Shown here piece after piece: positions 49,317 through 61,839 of a DNA stretch of 64,000 bases. The position numbers and the translations under genes were made by a program. The notes beneath the pieces are model-generated. The model was not told the DNA's origin and did not search any database. It saw only the letters and a program-made list of their open reading frames with translations. Origin of the DNA: Chlorokybus atmophyticus. Its lineage: Eukaryota > Streptophyta > Chlorokybophyceae > Chlorokybales > Chlorokybaceae. The stretch's first letter is position 1; each line of letters begins with the position of its first letter. The stretch covers positions 77,400 through 141,399 of the forward strand of contig RHPI01002615.1 in NCBI GenBank assembly GCA_009103225.1. Reading direction: 5' to 3'.

Positions 49317-51863
49317 ATGGCAGGGATGAAGATGAAGACAACGGCGCGGCCCCCAACCATGACCCCACCGCCACCGCCACCACCGCCGCCGCCTCCATAC
49401 CAGCAGTGCTGCCGTGCGTTGCTGCACTGTGCTGTGCTCTTCAGCAGCATGGGCTGGCGGGCGGTGGCGACGTGCTTGGCGACTTGGGCGTGCATGTACT
49501 TGGCATGGACAATACTTCCGCCGCCATCAAGCAGCAGCAGCAGTACGTGCAGCTTAGCTGCTGCTGAGCACAAGCTGAAACTGTGTGTGCAGTTACGCTC
49601 AATGTCACATGCACTTGGCTGTCTAGGGTTTAAAGCGGCAAGTGAGAACGATGACGGAGTGCAAGGCAACGTCCTCGCATTCGGCCTGTGGTGGTTTGTA
49701 TGATGATGTTGATATTGTTTGCTTGTTCTCACTCCTCCCAAGCTGCACGTTGTTAGATTCTTCTGTCTTGTAGTTGACTCGAGCAAGAAAGTTAGCAATC
49801 TAGTAAGCAAGTGGCCAACACTACACTTGTCTTGACACCTTTTTGCCTCATTGCAGGCGCCCTTCTTCAGTGGCTCAGGCTATGGCTCCGAGGCAGTTTC
49901 GTTCATATCAGCTCTGCCACAGAGAAAAGAGCTTCCTCGAGTGAGAATCAGTCAGCATGGAGACGCCCTCAACTTTGAGTACTGGCATGGTCTCCCCACC
50001 CAAACCCAGCAGGTGGTGTGTGTATGTCTGTTTCTGTTGGGTGTGGCACGGTAATGGCTGTGTATGGCTGAGTTACTACCATGCAGGTGTGATTGACAGC
50101 TGCCTGCATGCAACACTCATAACACTCATCATATGTGAGGGGTTTCCACATTTCTACAGGACAGCGAAGCATAGTGTAGCGCACAGCGCCAACAATTAAG
50201 TGTGTACGAGTTTCCATCAACCTCAGACACTCAACTTGTGCCAGATTCTGTCAAGGCACGTTGAAGTGCAGCTTAAGGCTAAGGACAGCATCATCATTTG
50301 CCACAGGTAAGACTTGGTGTGCTTGTCTACTTGTTTGTTCCCTTGCAGGCACACAGGGTTGCATACTGCAAGCTGTGTGCTTGCGGTGTGCAGTGAACCT
50401 GGAGCGTGGGATCCTGCAATGTTTGAGACTTCAAGGTGTCCGCCAGCTGGCATGCACGGAAGCCCGTTTGTGATCGGCCGCACAATGTTTGAGACGGACT
50501 CCGCGTTGCACATTGATCGCTTAAACAGGATGGACGCTGTGTGGGTGCCAACGGATTTTCACTTGAGAACCTTTGTCAACGCTGGCGTGCACGCCTCAAA
50601 GCTTGTCAAGGTTAGGGTGTGCACTTATTGAGTTGGCACGTGTTCTTGAGGAGGTACTTACACACACAGAGACACAATCACGCACACGCGGGCCTGCATG
50701 CACACATGCGGATGCGCGCACGTACATGTGCAACGAGCACACAAACATGTGTGCGAGTGCACTACGAGCATATACACACGCCCATATGCGTGCATATTTG
50801 ATTGTGTTTCACACTGTTATATGTGCGTATCCACATCCGCATGTCTGTGCAAGACATGTGCCAGTACACACAATTGCGGCAACAACTGTCGACTGGTGTG
50901 CAGGTGGTTGAGCCAGTGGAGACGGATCTGTTTAATCCCAACAACGTCTGGCCCATGAGCTTGCCAGTTGGCAGCCTTGTCATCGGTGACCCCATTGACA
51001 GTGAGAAGGGTCCTCACACAACACATACTTTCTCTTTTCTGAGCGTGTTCAAATGGGAGGAACGCAAAGGCTGGGACGTACTGTTGCATGCCTTCTTGAA
51101 AGAGTTCTCATCTCAAGATAATGCTGCGCTGTACATTCTCACCACTGCTTACCACTCGGATGACCAGTTTGTCAAAGAGGTACACATTGCAACGAGCTGG
51201 AGTTAACATTACAACGGCATAGTGTACCAAGTTGTTGCATGCTTGCAGGTGAAAGACTTTGTCAGTGCTCTACACTTGAACACACGCATGCCGTCGGTGT
51301 ATTTGATAAAAGAACATGTACCGGGTACGGACCTCCCGGCACTGTATAAAGCCATGGACTGCTTTGTGCTTCCATCACGCGGGGAAGGCTGGGGCAGGCA
51401 AGTTGTGATATGAAACAACATCTGTGCTAATCTGATCTATCTACATTAAGCTCAAGCATACAATCGACGATGCAGGCCGAATGTGGAGGCCATGTCGATG
51501 GCTTTACCAGTAATTGCAACAAACTGGTCAGGCATGACGGAGTATATGACAGAAGCCAACTCGTACCCATTGGCTTCCGATAGACTTGTCAAGATCAAGT
51601 CCGGACCATTCATGGGACAGCGTTGGGCGGAGCCGAGCATCGCGCACTTGAGAGAGTTGATGCGTCGCGTGTACGCGCACCGAGTGGAAGCGCGCAGCAA
51701 AGGGGTGATTGCGAGACAAGACATGGTGACAAAGTACTCGCCCAGTGTTGTTGCGGATAAGGTGATTGATCAATTGCTCAGTGCACAGGAGAGGATTAGA
51801 GGGCAAGTTGTTCAATCGCGAACGCGGGAAGGGCGGCACGCACACAGCTTGGGTGACTTGTAG
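49317..51863 (+). CDS. Group-4 (GT-B) glycosyltransferase with N-terminal membrane anchor
   Basis: Seven exons, 49317-49697, 49857-50012, 50245-50306, 50394-50610, 50904-51179, 51249-51397 and 51476-51863, give 542 aa. A proline run (16-27) precedes a hydrophobic stretch (about 34-67), suggesting a type II Golgi/ER protein. Family landmarks include VIGRTMFETDSA, NRMDAVWVPTDFHLRTF, SVFKWEERKGWDVLL and the nucleotide-sugar-binding region LPSRGEGWGRPNVEAMSMALPVI (Glu410 and around). Donor sugar and acceptor are unknown. Intron 6 (51398-51475) starts with GC instead of GT, within the consensus AG|GCAAGT. The homologous gene in duplicate copy 1 is destroyed. Confidence 0.88.
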
Positions 51864-52536
51864 CAGCTCTTAACGCCTTGGGCTGGTAAGGGTCATGACT
51901 TGGTAACATATGTTGATATGCGTTGGCATTCTATCCTGGGATTGCAGTGATGCGTGCCTTTACCTTTTGCCCAACATGCATCAGGTGTTGTGAGCCAACG
52001 TATGCGCGTTACGTTGCTCATTTTGCCTGGCCTCCTGCCCTGGTGCTTGCCTGTAAGTGAACATTTTGTCGTTATGTTGGATGTCCAGTGTGCACTGTTG
52101 TTGACCAGTGCTTTGCTTTTCACCTTATTGTGTATATGCCATGCCGTGATTGTGCTTGCAGGTGTGTGTATATAAAGCTCAAGAGTATTAGTCACATGCT
52201 TCGTGTGTGTATAGGCCACAAGCAAGCAAATGTATGCTGGTATGTTGACTGCGCATTTATACTGTTTAAGCCCGCGGAGTACGTGTTACTCACATCGCAC
52301 TGAATCCATATGCCTGTTGTGGAACTGTGTGATAGACCGCCAGTCAAAAAGGCATGGTGGCTTTGGATGTAGCGGCAGCTCACAAGCAGGACAAACACAC
52401 TGACTGCAGGGCATCAGTCCACCCGTCTTATGCACTGCATCCATCTGTAAAATCCTAAGCGCACATGCATCTGCAAGGTAAAGTCAAGTCCTGTCCTTTC
52501 ATGATAGCACCTGCAGCTTTCCATTCTCAACTCCCT

Positions 52537-54869
52537 TCACCTGCGCCGACACAACGCCATGCCATCTCCAACAGGCACCTGTTGCATAGTCTAAATCAGT
52601 CAAACAAGGAGCTGCCGTACTGAGGCAAAACATACATGCAAACTGTGCCAGCTTGGTTGCATGCCCCACAGCTCGCTGCACATGTTGTCACACAGCACAT
52701 TACCAGCGTAAAGGATATCCTTTCATCGACAAACAGACTGTCGGTCAGCTCACGTATCGCCACAGTGGCCTTATCATCCACCTGTTGACCAAATCATACC
52801 ATTCATGATTGCAACATGAATTGATGCAACACTTACAGAGTAGTAGAGAAACACAATATAAGCAACTCACCTGCAGATCCGCCACTTTGCCATACCAAAA
52901 GACATTGTCGATGGCAATGAGGCCGCCGGGCCTCACCTGGACAAAGGTCACATGGCGAATCATAACCAAAGTATGTTTACACCCTCAAGTGTTATTGTTA
53001 GTACTACTGGCCACTCCCGTATACCAGTTTTAGCAGCAGCTCATAATATAGCCCGTAGTTGCGCTTGTCCGCGTCCACAAAGGCCAAGTCAAAGCTGTGT
53101 GATAAAAGTGTTGTACGTAGGTACATGCATGTGATGCATGCACAGCAGCCAAGTGAGGCCCAACTTGTTCATAATGTAACCTCACAAGCAAGCAGAGACC
53201 GATCACAATCACAGTTCAAAGTGAGCGAGAGTGTGGGCCACAGCAGAGTTCTTGAGCATCGCGCTCTACCTGTCTGTTTGGCCCTCCTCGACCAACTTGT
53301 TGAGTGTTTCTGCGGCCGGTGCAATGCGCAAGTCCACCTATGCACTGCAGCTCAATCACGAAACCAGAGGCTGTGCGCACAAACACACACAATTGCACTA
53401 ACAATAAAAGCTTGTGCGAACCTTGTGCCTAACGCCGGCGTCCTCCCACGCCTTCTCGGCAACCTTCACCACCTTTGCGTCGTTTTCGCACGCAACAAGC
53501 AGGCCATCCTAAGCCAACACACGATTGAGGCAAAGCTTACACAACTTTTAGACAGCTTGACTGCACACATGCACACGCACTGACAGGACGAACTGCACAT
53601 GCTCTTTAATACACGGGTCTGATGTATACGCATGTGAAAGCTTGAGTGCATGCGCATATGCTCATCTATACGCGTGCGTGTGTGAATGCACACAAGCATG
53701 TGCATTAACGCGAGCATGCACAAAAGCACCTGAGGCAGAGCAAGTGCCACACATGCAGACGAGTAGCCCGTGTAAACGCCGACCTCGATCGCGCGCGTGG
53801 CGCCAACAAGCTGCGCCAGCATCGCCATCAGCTGCCCCTGCTCTGGCGTCACCTGCAACACATTAACAGTAGTTCAGTTCATCCACACAACAACACTTGC
53901 TAAAATCCACTCTCTCAAACCTGCATGCGTGAGCCGGGCATTGCTGCTGTGGCCTCGCGCAATCGCTTCAGCGCGGGCGGCTCGCGTGTGTGCTTGAGAA
54001 TGTATTCGTACAGTTGCTCGGTCAATGCCGTTGTCACCTGCAATGTGTTGTCGTTGTTGTGTACCACTCAAGCACATACCAACAGTTGTTGTGTCTTCCC
54101 CTGCCTTGTTTAAGGGGCCGACGTCACTTTCGGGTGCGGATGATATGGCCGCGCACACACGCGAGGAGGAGGAGAATGGTGTTGAGTGTAGTACAGTTGG
54201 TTGTGTGCGGGACTTGGCTTTGTAACGCAGCACCGCTGCTGCAAAAGGTGAAGGGTTCAATGAGTGGTGTTGAGCTGAACTGTTGTCGTGCATGCGTGTG
54301 CGTGTGCGCGTGCGTGCACACCTGTGTGCGCGTGTTCTTGTTTTGTGCTTCGCCATTCACAAAGGCATCTCATTCACCGTCCATTGGCATTCATGCTTCT
54401 GAGCATGAATGCCAATGGACGGTGAATGTATTGTCATGCGTCTCTCAATTTCTGCTGTACACGCAACAGCATGCATACTTGCAATCACACTCTGTGTTTG
54501 TTGCTGCTGCACAGATCGCAACAACAAGGCCACTTACCTGGCCAAAGCAACAGCAGCAGCAGCATAAAGCCAGGAGCAATGACAAGCAAACAAGCAAGCA
54601 GACAAGCAATCCAGCAAGCAAGCGACATCACCATATATCAAGCAGTACAACCGACCAACTAACTCCAAAGTCAGTCAAACGCTTGACAACACCAAACTCA
54701 TCCTGACCTCGCCGCAGACCGCCTCCTTCACCTCCGCCTCGTCCTCCTCCACCGCTCCATCGTTTGCCAGCTGCCACCACCGCCTCTGCCGCCAACGCAG
54801 CCATGCCTCATAAACAAGTTGCGGCAGGTTGCTTTGCAGGTTGTTGGTGTTGTTGCTGTTGGTAATCAT
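52537..54869 (-). CDS. Caffeoyl-CoA-type, cation-dependent O-methyltransferase
   Basis: Nine minus-strand exons join in frame: 54869-54708, 54037-53921, 53852-53730, 53508-53422, 53337-53270, 53094-53025, 52936-52871, 52781-52704 and 52578-52537, giving 270 aa. Landmarks are LTEQLYEYILKHTREP, GSRMQVTPEQGQLMAML, motif I AIEVGVYTGYSS, LLVACENDAK, AFVDADKRNY (Asp193), GGLIAIDNVFW (Asp219, Asn220, the expected metal ligands) and a C-terminal GDGMALCRRR. The enzyme transfers a methyl group from SAM to a catechol-like substrate; the exact substrate is unknown. The frame is open further upstream to 55049, but that would overlap SOUL exon 1 antisense, so the Met at 54869 is preferred. Confidence 0.88.
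54371..54428. repeat. Perfect hairpin, 27-bp arms with 4-nt loop
   Basis: Arms 54371-54397 and 54402-54428 are exact inverted copies around TCTG. It lies in the first intron of the O-methyltransferase, so it would be transcribed. No mismatches or bulges were seen. Confidence 0.97.
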
Positions 54870-57551
54870 GGCGGCGGCGGCGGCGATGTCGGTGTCGGTG
54901 TCAGCGGCGGGGTCCCTGAAGTGGTCCGCCCCACAGCAGACAACGCTGAACGCTCGTCGGCGGGGAGAAGGCGACGTGGCGTCAAGGAGCTTCTCCTCCA
55001 CCCGGCGTGCTGCCTTGACGCCTGTGCAGGTGAGGACTGTGCTTTGCATGGTGTTGGTTGAGTGTGTCAGAGGTGGTTAGAAGGTGGTTGAGTGACTGAG
55101 CAGTGAAGACGCGGACGGCACATGCATGTCTTAAACCTGCCCTTCCGAAACAGAAAGGAGGAAGAAGAGTCATCCTAGCGGTTCTTTCATCTCTCTGTAT
55201 GCTTGCCTGCTTGCCTGTCTCCTCAACTGATTGACGATTGTTTCTATTTGTTTTAACTTTTGTATTATGCAAACGTGCTTCAGACGCCGATTTTGCCCGT
55301 TTGACAGGTCTTTCTTGGCACTCTTGCTTGCTTAGTTGTCTCACTAGCTTTCTCTCTTTCTTGCTTGCCCTCTTGCAGTTGTTGCAGCTGTTGTCGTTGC
55401 CTGTTGTTGTTGTTGTGTTCGTTGCGTGTTGGCAGCTGAGGTTGGTCTGAGCTTGAGGATAGTAGTAGAGCAGCTGCCTGTTTTGCTGTCAAGCTGCGTT
55501 GCGAAGCAACAGGCTCGCAGTTCTTGTGCTCTGTTACACGCTGTGGGCCTGTTCGCTACGGCCTGAACGTTGTTGGCTGTCCATTGTGAGCATGCTCATG
55601 CCTGACATGCTTATGAAAGAGCATGCTCAAACCATGGCGCTATGCCTTACGCTTGCATGAGAGGCAGAGAGTGCCAGGCTTACGTGATTGACACTGCTTA
55701 AGGGTTCCCATGCATGCGTGTGGCTTGCAACCCTGTCTACACTGGGACCACTACGACTTCGTAATTAACTGCTTCATATACGTCTGACAGCATGCATTTT
55801 GTGCAGGCGAGGAGCACGCTGCCAGCTGAGCCGCGTCTGGGCCTGCTCGTGGCGCTCACCTCCGCCGCCACCCAAAAGCTGCGCGAAGGTGACTGTTGTT
55901 GTGTTAGTTTACTGAACACTTGCATGGGTAGTTTCAAAATCAATTTGTACGCGTGGACGAGCTTGTACGCGGACATGGGCTTGTTATGGATGACATGAAC
56001 TGGCGTCCATGCATGTGGTCTGTCGACATGTGCAATAACACTACACAACGTGCTGTTACACATGCAGGTGCTCAATCCCTTGCTGAAGAAGCTGGCAAGT
56101 ATGTGCGTCCCGAGGCGCTTGCTTCGCGCACACCAGATCTTGAGACCATAGCCTACAGCGTAAGCCTCACCAGATATCAACTGTATACCTGCTAGTGCAT
56201 CTCACCAATGAGCCTCATGCACATGTGAAAAAGATTATTTCTCATCTCAAATCAGGTGTTGAGGAAGGGAGATGGGTTTGAGCTGCGCGCAGTGGAGTCG
56301 TATGTGATTGCTGAGACTCGTACAAGCGGCCGGCCGTGGGACTTTGGTGCCGCTTCCAACGGCTTCAACACTCTCGCTGCCTACCTCTTTGGCAGGGTCA
56401 GACACTTGTACATCTTGCCTTGCTCTAGCTCAAGTAAGGTGTGGTTGTTGAACGGTTGGTGCCTTTGTTGTGGCAGAATGCGGGGCGTGAGGAGATGGAG
56501 ATGACCACACCCGTCCTGCAGCGGCGAGGCGGTAGCATGGGCGAAAGTATGGATATGACAACACCGGTCATATCTCAGCGTGGGGTACGCTCTGTTGTGT
56601 TGTATACACGCACATCACGCATGACGTGCGTGCGTAGCAGAGCATGAGCCCCTTTCTGCATGCATGCTGTGCAGGTTTCAGCATGCATGCTGTGCAGGTT
56701 TCATAATGCATGCACACTGGCATGTAGGTGTGTGTGGGTGAGTGTGTGTGCACCTGCGCGCGCACCAACCATAGGCGAGTGTACAGCTATTCTACCGCAT
56801 ACGCTCATGTTCTTATATGCGCAGAAGGAGGGCGATGATGGCAGATGGCAGATGGCCTTTGTTCTGCCACTGAAGTACTCAAGCGAGTCCAACCCGCCTC
56901 CGCGGCCGCTTCCCGGCCAAGACGTGAGCATCCGCACGGTGCCCCCGCGCATGGTCGTCGCCCGCACCTTTGCAGGCAAGCAGGAGTTGGTTAGTATCAC
57001 ACAACTTGGTTCTCAGCTAAAGCTAGCTGGACAGCTACTGTTGAAAAATCTCTACAACCACAAAACCAACGAGTCTTGTGTTGGTATGATTCTGAGTACA
57101 TGGTCACTAGCCGTGTGAGCATGAATCCAAGAATTGTCACAGAAGTAAGGACGTATTATTTCTGCGCCCCAATAACATCACCTTGGCAGTCATGTAGCTC
57201 TGCGTGGATAGCTACTAACAGTAGCCGAGAATAGGCAGCAACTGCAGTTGTTATCAACAATATCACCTTGCGACAACCATAACATTGAACCCTTATTCCA
57301 GGTCTGGTGTCGGGTGTTCTGGTCCAGCGTGAGGAGAATGCCCTGCGGCGGGCTATTGCGTTGGACCCAACATTGCAAGTGAAGCCTGGAGCACCTGCTG
57401 AGCTGCTGCAGGTAAGGTGTTGTGCGCAGCTACAACACTTGTGCATGAGTTACATTCTCTCTCTCTCCTTTCTTTGCAGTACAATCCGCCCTTTACGCCA
57501 CCATTTCTGCGGCGCAATGAGATTATGCTCGAGGTTGTGGAGGCTGTATGA
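54868..57551 (+). CDS. SOUL haem-binding family protein, probable plastid
   Basis: Eight exons, 54868-55029, 55807-55888, 56068-56159, 56256-56396, 56477-56584, 56825-56975, 57302-57411 and 57480-57551, give 305 aa. The first ~54 residues (MAAAAAMSVSVSAAGSLKW...) form an Ala/Ser/Arg-rich presequence. The SOUL core follows: an FELRAVESYVIAET strand, GFNTLAAYLFGRN, two MTTPV motifs and a VPPRMVVARTFAG segment. SOUL proteins bind haem or tetrapyrroles; plastid members occur in plastoglobules and eyespots. Intron 6 (56976-57301) uses a GC donor; only that choice keeps the frame. The start codon overlaps the start codon of the divergent methyltransferase in one CATG. Confidence 0.88.
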
Positions 57552-59439
57552 GCAGTAACGCGCGCACGACTTTTTTGGTTGTATATGTGTAGCTGTATGT
57601 TAGGGTTGGTGTGTAGCTGTTTGTAGGGTAGGCGCCGAGTTTGTGGGTGCTACAGGTCGAGGAGCAGCATTGGGTTGTGCCACTTTGTACAGGGAAGTAA
57701 GACTCATATGTGACAAGTAGGTAGTAGGTCTTAGCTTGTGGTGGTGTGACTTTGTATAGCGAGCAAGTAGGTACTTAGCTCAACCTCATGGTGCTGATGC
57801 ACAAATGTGAACCAAGGCTAGCTTCATGATTGTCAGGTGTACATGACATATGACGTGCTGTTGGGCGCACGCATGCAATATGCACATCACTCAAGCATTG
57901 CACGCACACCAATATACATCTCACTGTTGTCACGACCGGGCTAATGTACTGCACCAAGCTACACCTACATCAAGACGCATCTGCAGGTGCCTAAGTAGCT
58001 GGCCGGGCATGCGTGCTTGCCTGCATGACGAACAGGGGGGCAGTAGTAGTGGTAGGGGTAGAGGTAGGGGTAGAGGTAGGCGTGGTAGATAGGAGGTGCA
58101 TTGAGCCCGGCGGTCGAGTTGTTGAGTTGTTGTGTTGTTAGTAGTGTGCATGTTTTACATTGCACGCACGAATTCCCTGTTCCTTCTTTATACACGTACT
58201 AGCCTTCCCCGTTGACATGCATTTGACGTCAGCTTGTGAGTGATTGCAATTTTGCCATTGACTACTTGCTAAGTGATTAACTGCCTGCTATGCTGACTGC
58301 TGTGCTAATTGACTGACTGCTGAGCTGACAGTGCACTAACGTGATATGTCAAGTGCTGTCGCTCAGAATGCCTGTGTCTCATCTGACTCAGCAAAGTGTC
58401 CGTTGGGCCAGCCATTGTATCGCTACTGCTCCTGCTGGCGGCGGGTGTTACAACAAGCGGCTGTAAAGACCAGCACGCCATAACCTAGCCCCCCGGCCTG
58501 CTGCGCCCCTCACGCACAGCACAACACAGCATCCCGCTCACCCCCTCGCCTAACCTCCCTTGCCTGCTGCTGCTGCTGCTACCTGCTGGTCGCTTCTACA
58601 ACTACGCTGACACCAGCCCCGCTGTTGCTCAGGTCTGCCCTGCCTTGCCTTGCCTTACACCTGCTGTGCTGCTACTGCCCCGCCCCACCTCTCCGCCCAC
58701 CACCACCAGCATACGCACGTAGCTAGTGCACATAGCCTTGCCCTTGCCCTTGTAATTCAGTCCTTGCTGGTGTGCCTGTTGGTGTGCTGGCTGGTGTGCT
58801 TGCTGGTGCCTTACATTGTGTTGCAATTGTTGGAAAGCCTATGCATGCACATATTCATCATTGCCTGCCCACACGAGCTTTCGTGTTACAATTACATTGT
58901 GCCTGATGTTATGGCGTAGTGAAAAATATTATTATTGTTCATGGATTGACTAGATGTAACAATTCATTGATAATAGAGCACTCAAGTGTGCAATAATCTA
59001 TAATGTAATTTTACCATGATATATATATAAATATAATAATAAATACGTACATATATATGTGTATAAATATATGTTTGTATATATATATACATATGTGTAT
59101 GTATATAAGTATCCGCTTGAAGAAGTCACTCAACTATGTTCATGGCGACGGAATTGTCTCGAAGTTGCACAAGTTTGCGTTGTGGAATGTTTACCATAAG
59201 CCTTGCTTTTGTGTAATGACAATAGTTTATCGGCTAACCTTATGCTGCTTTGGAATAATAAGTACACCTTGATCAATCAGTAAGAAACACTTTGCGTAAG
59301 AGCTGTTTTAGCAACATTTATGTTGCAGATCATCTTCAAACAAGGAGTCTATGTCAAGAAGAGTTTATGTCATAGTGAAAGAAAGCAGGACATTCGTCAC
59401 TTTGCCTGGTATTTGCATTTGTCTACAGGTCTTACAGAA
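57552..59439. other. Intergenic, repeats and AT-rich DNA
   Basis: No gene was recognised. It contains a short GGTAGGGGTAGAGGTAG-type tandem repeat (58046-58085), the dispersed C/T-rich repeat (58490-58860) and an AT-rich, TA-alternating stretch (about 58970-59115). Confidence 0.5.
58490..58860 (+). repeat. Dispersed C/T-rich repeat, copy 2
   Basis: It shares the block order of 31130-31490, including a CTGCTG run, CAGGTCTGCC, TAGTGCACATA, CTTGCCCTTG and AAAGCCTATGCATG. The type of element is unknown. Confidence 0.45.
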
Positions 59440-59830
59440 ATCTCACATTCTGTGAATTTTCTGGTGAGACTGAGAAGAAATGCATTCTGACTGGGAACAA
59501 CAATTCCACCGGTCGATCAACGGATAGAACCGGCACATGACCCTCAGCGCTGGTGCCACACGCTCCAAGCCTGAGAGGCAAGTCCCGAAGCCTCTTCTTC
59601 TGTCACCTGATGTGACTTGAGAAGGCACCAGTCCCGTCAAGATGACGGGAGGTCCGGCAATAAAATGGCGGAGAGAAGCGCACTGCTCAGCGACCTTTGG
59701 CGTTCGAGCTTAGCGGCGGCGGGGGCTGCGTCCGTCAAGTCAGTGAACCTGTTGTTGGTGGGCGCTTCCCATCACCTCGCAGTGTACCAAGCCGGCTAGG
59801 TCTACCCACCCACCGGTGAGTTGGTTTCAA
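59440..59830 (+). repeat. Duplicated 5' module of the coiled-coil genes, copy 1
   Basis: The stretch aligns with 61840-62230, sharing CTTCTGTCACCTGATGTGA, CACCAGTCCC, GAGAAGCGCACTGCTCAGC, TTAGCGGCGGCGGG and GTCAAGTCAGTGA. A short frame from 59665 (MAERSALLSDLWRSSL..., 44 codons) is not conserved in the second copy, so it is probably leader or promoter rather than coding. Confidence 0.7.
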
Positions 59831-60230
59831 AGGTGTTGCGGTTGGCAAGAGTTGACAAAAGTCACGATTGGGTCTATGCGTTTACAGGGCAGTGCCTGTC
59901 GGAAGGTAGCGCATTCAAGTGTTGCTTTGTGGTTGCATACACAGGCGCGTATTTCAGCTGTGTATTCTGGTAGCATAACCAGCGTCCTACTCTCGTCTGG
60001 TCCACATTATTACACGAAGGGCATGTGGGTGCACCGAGTAGGCTGGTCAGGTTGCATTGGTCGGGTCTGGTGGCGGAGAGGGGTGGGCCTAATTGCATTG
60101 TGAGGTTGTCCTGTCATGTCTCACAAGCCTGGAAAGTCTCAGTTGTTGCAAAGAGTGTGCATTCGTATGCTGACTGCGGGTGTCGCGCTGTGTGATGTGT
60201 AGGAAGAAGGAGGAGGCTACGGAAGCTGCA

Positions 60231-61097
60231 ATGGTGCAAGTCACCAACCAACAGCCACCACGCAACAACACTGGGACAGATGGGAAGCCGTCTACTCAAG
60301 TGATCTTCAGAGCACCTTCAGAGGAGGCCGGAACCAGTTCGAGACAACCACCACCAACACATCGCCAAGGGACCAAGCGCAAAGGTGAGAATGCGCACAA
60401 CTTCTTGCTCTTGCAGAAAGTTTTGGCTTTGGTAGCATAGCTTGCTGCGCGTATTGTATGTATGCCAGTGACTGAACAGCTGCCTGAACCTTGACCCTTG
60501 CCAGCCGAACAAGCTTCGAGGGATGAGCTGGAAGCCGCGAGGATGGAGCTGCAAGCCCTTATGCTGTCAGTTGCCAAGTTTCATACAAAATGGAGAGGCG
60601 ACATGAAGCGTGCTGTCACAAGGTGCCTCAAGGATCTTACGGCGGACAACAACACCGTCATTAGTATGGTGCCTACAGGGAGAACCTACAGGGAGAGGCC
60701 TCAGACGCAAATGGCACCACTTGCACAGCCCAACAGCATCCTTGAGAACTTACAGGCTGAGAAACAGGCTCTCACTACACAGCTTGCAGAGCGCGACGGC
60801 CTTGTCAGCGAGCTTCAGGCTAAGAAGCAGACTATTTCTCACCAGCTTGCAGAGCGCAACAGCAATGTGAGAAGGCTTCAGGCTGAGAAGGTGGAGCTTA
60901 TACAACGACTTGAACGGCGCGACGGCCTCGTGAAACAGCTGCAGGTTGACAAGCAGGCACTCGACACGAGGCTGGCAGCTGCTCGGGAGCAGTCTCTGAG
61001 GCAGAAGGGGCAGTATGATGGGTTGGCACAGCGCATTGCACAGCTCCTGAACACGCTGCCTTCCTCTTCGCAGGGCGCAACTCCCATGGCACCGTGA
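60231..61097 (+). CDS. Coiled-coil protein with 21-residue repeats, copy A
   Basis: Two exons, 60231-60384 and 60505-61097, give 248 aa. The first exon is Gln/Thr/Pro-rich and ends in basic residues (T-K-R-K), a possible nuclear localisation signal. A conserved FHTKWRGDMKRAVTRCLKDL segment follows. Then come three to four 21-residue units of the form LQAEKQALTTQLAERDGLVSE, exactly three heptads each, predicting a long coiled coil. It ends in an AQRIAQLLN helix. The start MVQVTNQQPP is chosen because MAEVTNQQPP is conserved in copy B. The family is not recognised; the function is unknown. Confidence 0.75.
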
Positions 61098-61199
61098 CTA
61101 TAGTAGTATAGATACTACTTGAGTCAAGTTTGTCTTAATCATAGCTAGTACATAGCACGCAAATAGCATGCACTTACGGTGTCAAGGATGTAGCGTAAC

Positions 61200-61300
61200 T
61201 TATGTTAGCCTGACTGCCTTGTAGTTGAGCAGCCCAGCATTGGTTGCTAGTGCCTTAATCAGCTGTCTGGCCTTGTGCCACCTGCGCCGACCTGCTGAAT
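61200..61300 (+). repeat. Duplicated 3' flank of the coiled-coil genes, copy 1
   Basis: The stretch shares TAGCCTGACTGCCTTGTAG, TTGAGCAGC, a GTGCC-CACCTGCGCC block and ACCTGCTGA with 63660-63760. It confirms that the duplication included the 3' flank. Confidence 0.7.
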
Positions 61301-61839
61301 GTTGTGAAACAGTCTGGTTCTGCTTAGTTGCACGCACAGTACAGTGCTGCACATTTAGCAATCAGCACCCACTGCCGACTTAGCAACCATGAACACGGGT
61401 ACCTCTCCCTATACCCCCCCCACCGCACGCATGTACAGCTGTGCTCACGTACGCGCGCACACGGGCACATTTACCGTTCAGGTTGCACACAAGCACGAAT
61501 TCTTCTGCCTCATGCACTGGTTCTCTGCTGCCGCTTTGTGCGCTTGATGTACATTCAATGCGTCCCATGGCTCTCAACAAGCAAGGTACGGCAGTGCTGG
61601 TGACCAGCTGCTTCCATACTCAGTAGGCATGTGCAGTACTCTTCTCTTCCTGCTTGCGCTGCGTTGCCCGCTGAATTTGTGCAGTACCAGCACCGTGACA
61701 GCATCCAGCGAGATGCAGCAGCGGTGAGCGACCCCTCTGAGCCTACATGGCCAGGTGACAGGATGCCTACCTGCATTGCGCCTTGGCAAGTACGATGCTC
61801 GCTGTGAGGAGAGGCACCCGTCACATCAGTGCCACCGCT

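Larger units (their letters stand above)
45013..53730. repeat. Segmental duplication, copy 2
   Basis: This copy keeps what seems to be the ancestral order: BIO3-BIO1 (-), glycosyltransferase (+), O-methyltransferase (-). Homology to copy 1 starts at CTGGTAGTGTGAGGGTT (45013 versus 36435). Introns are still alignable, so the duplication is not ancient. Confidence 0.88.

Noticed and set aside
54870-55049. Upstream extension of the O-methyltransferase to a Met at 55049
   Set aside because: The frame is open, but it would be antisense to SOUL exon 1 and adds no family motif; the Met at 54869 gives a normal length.
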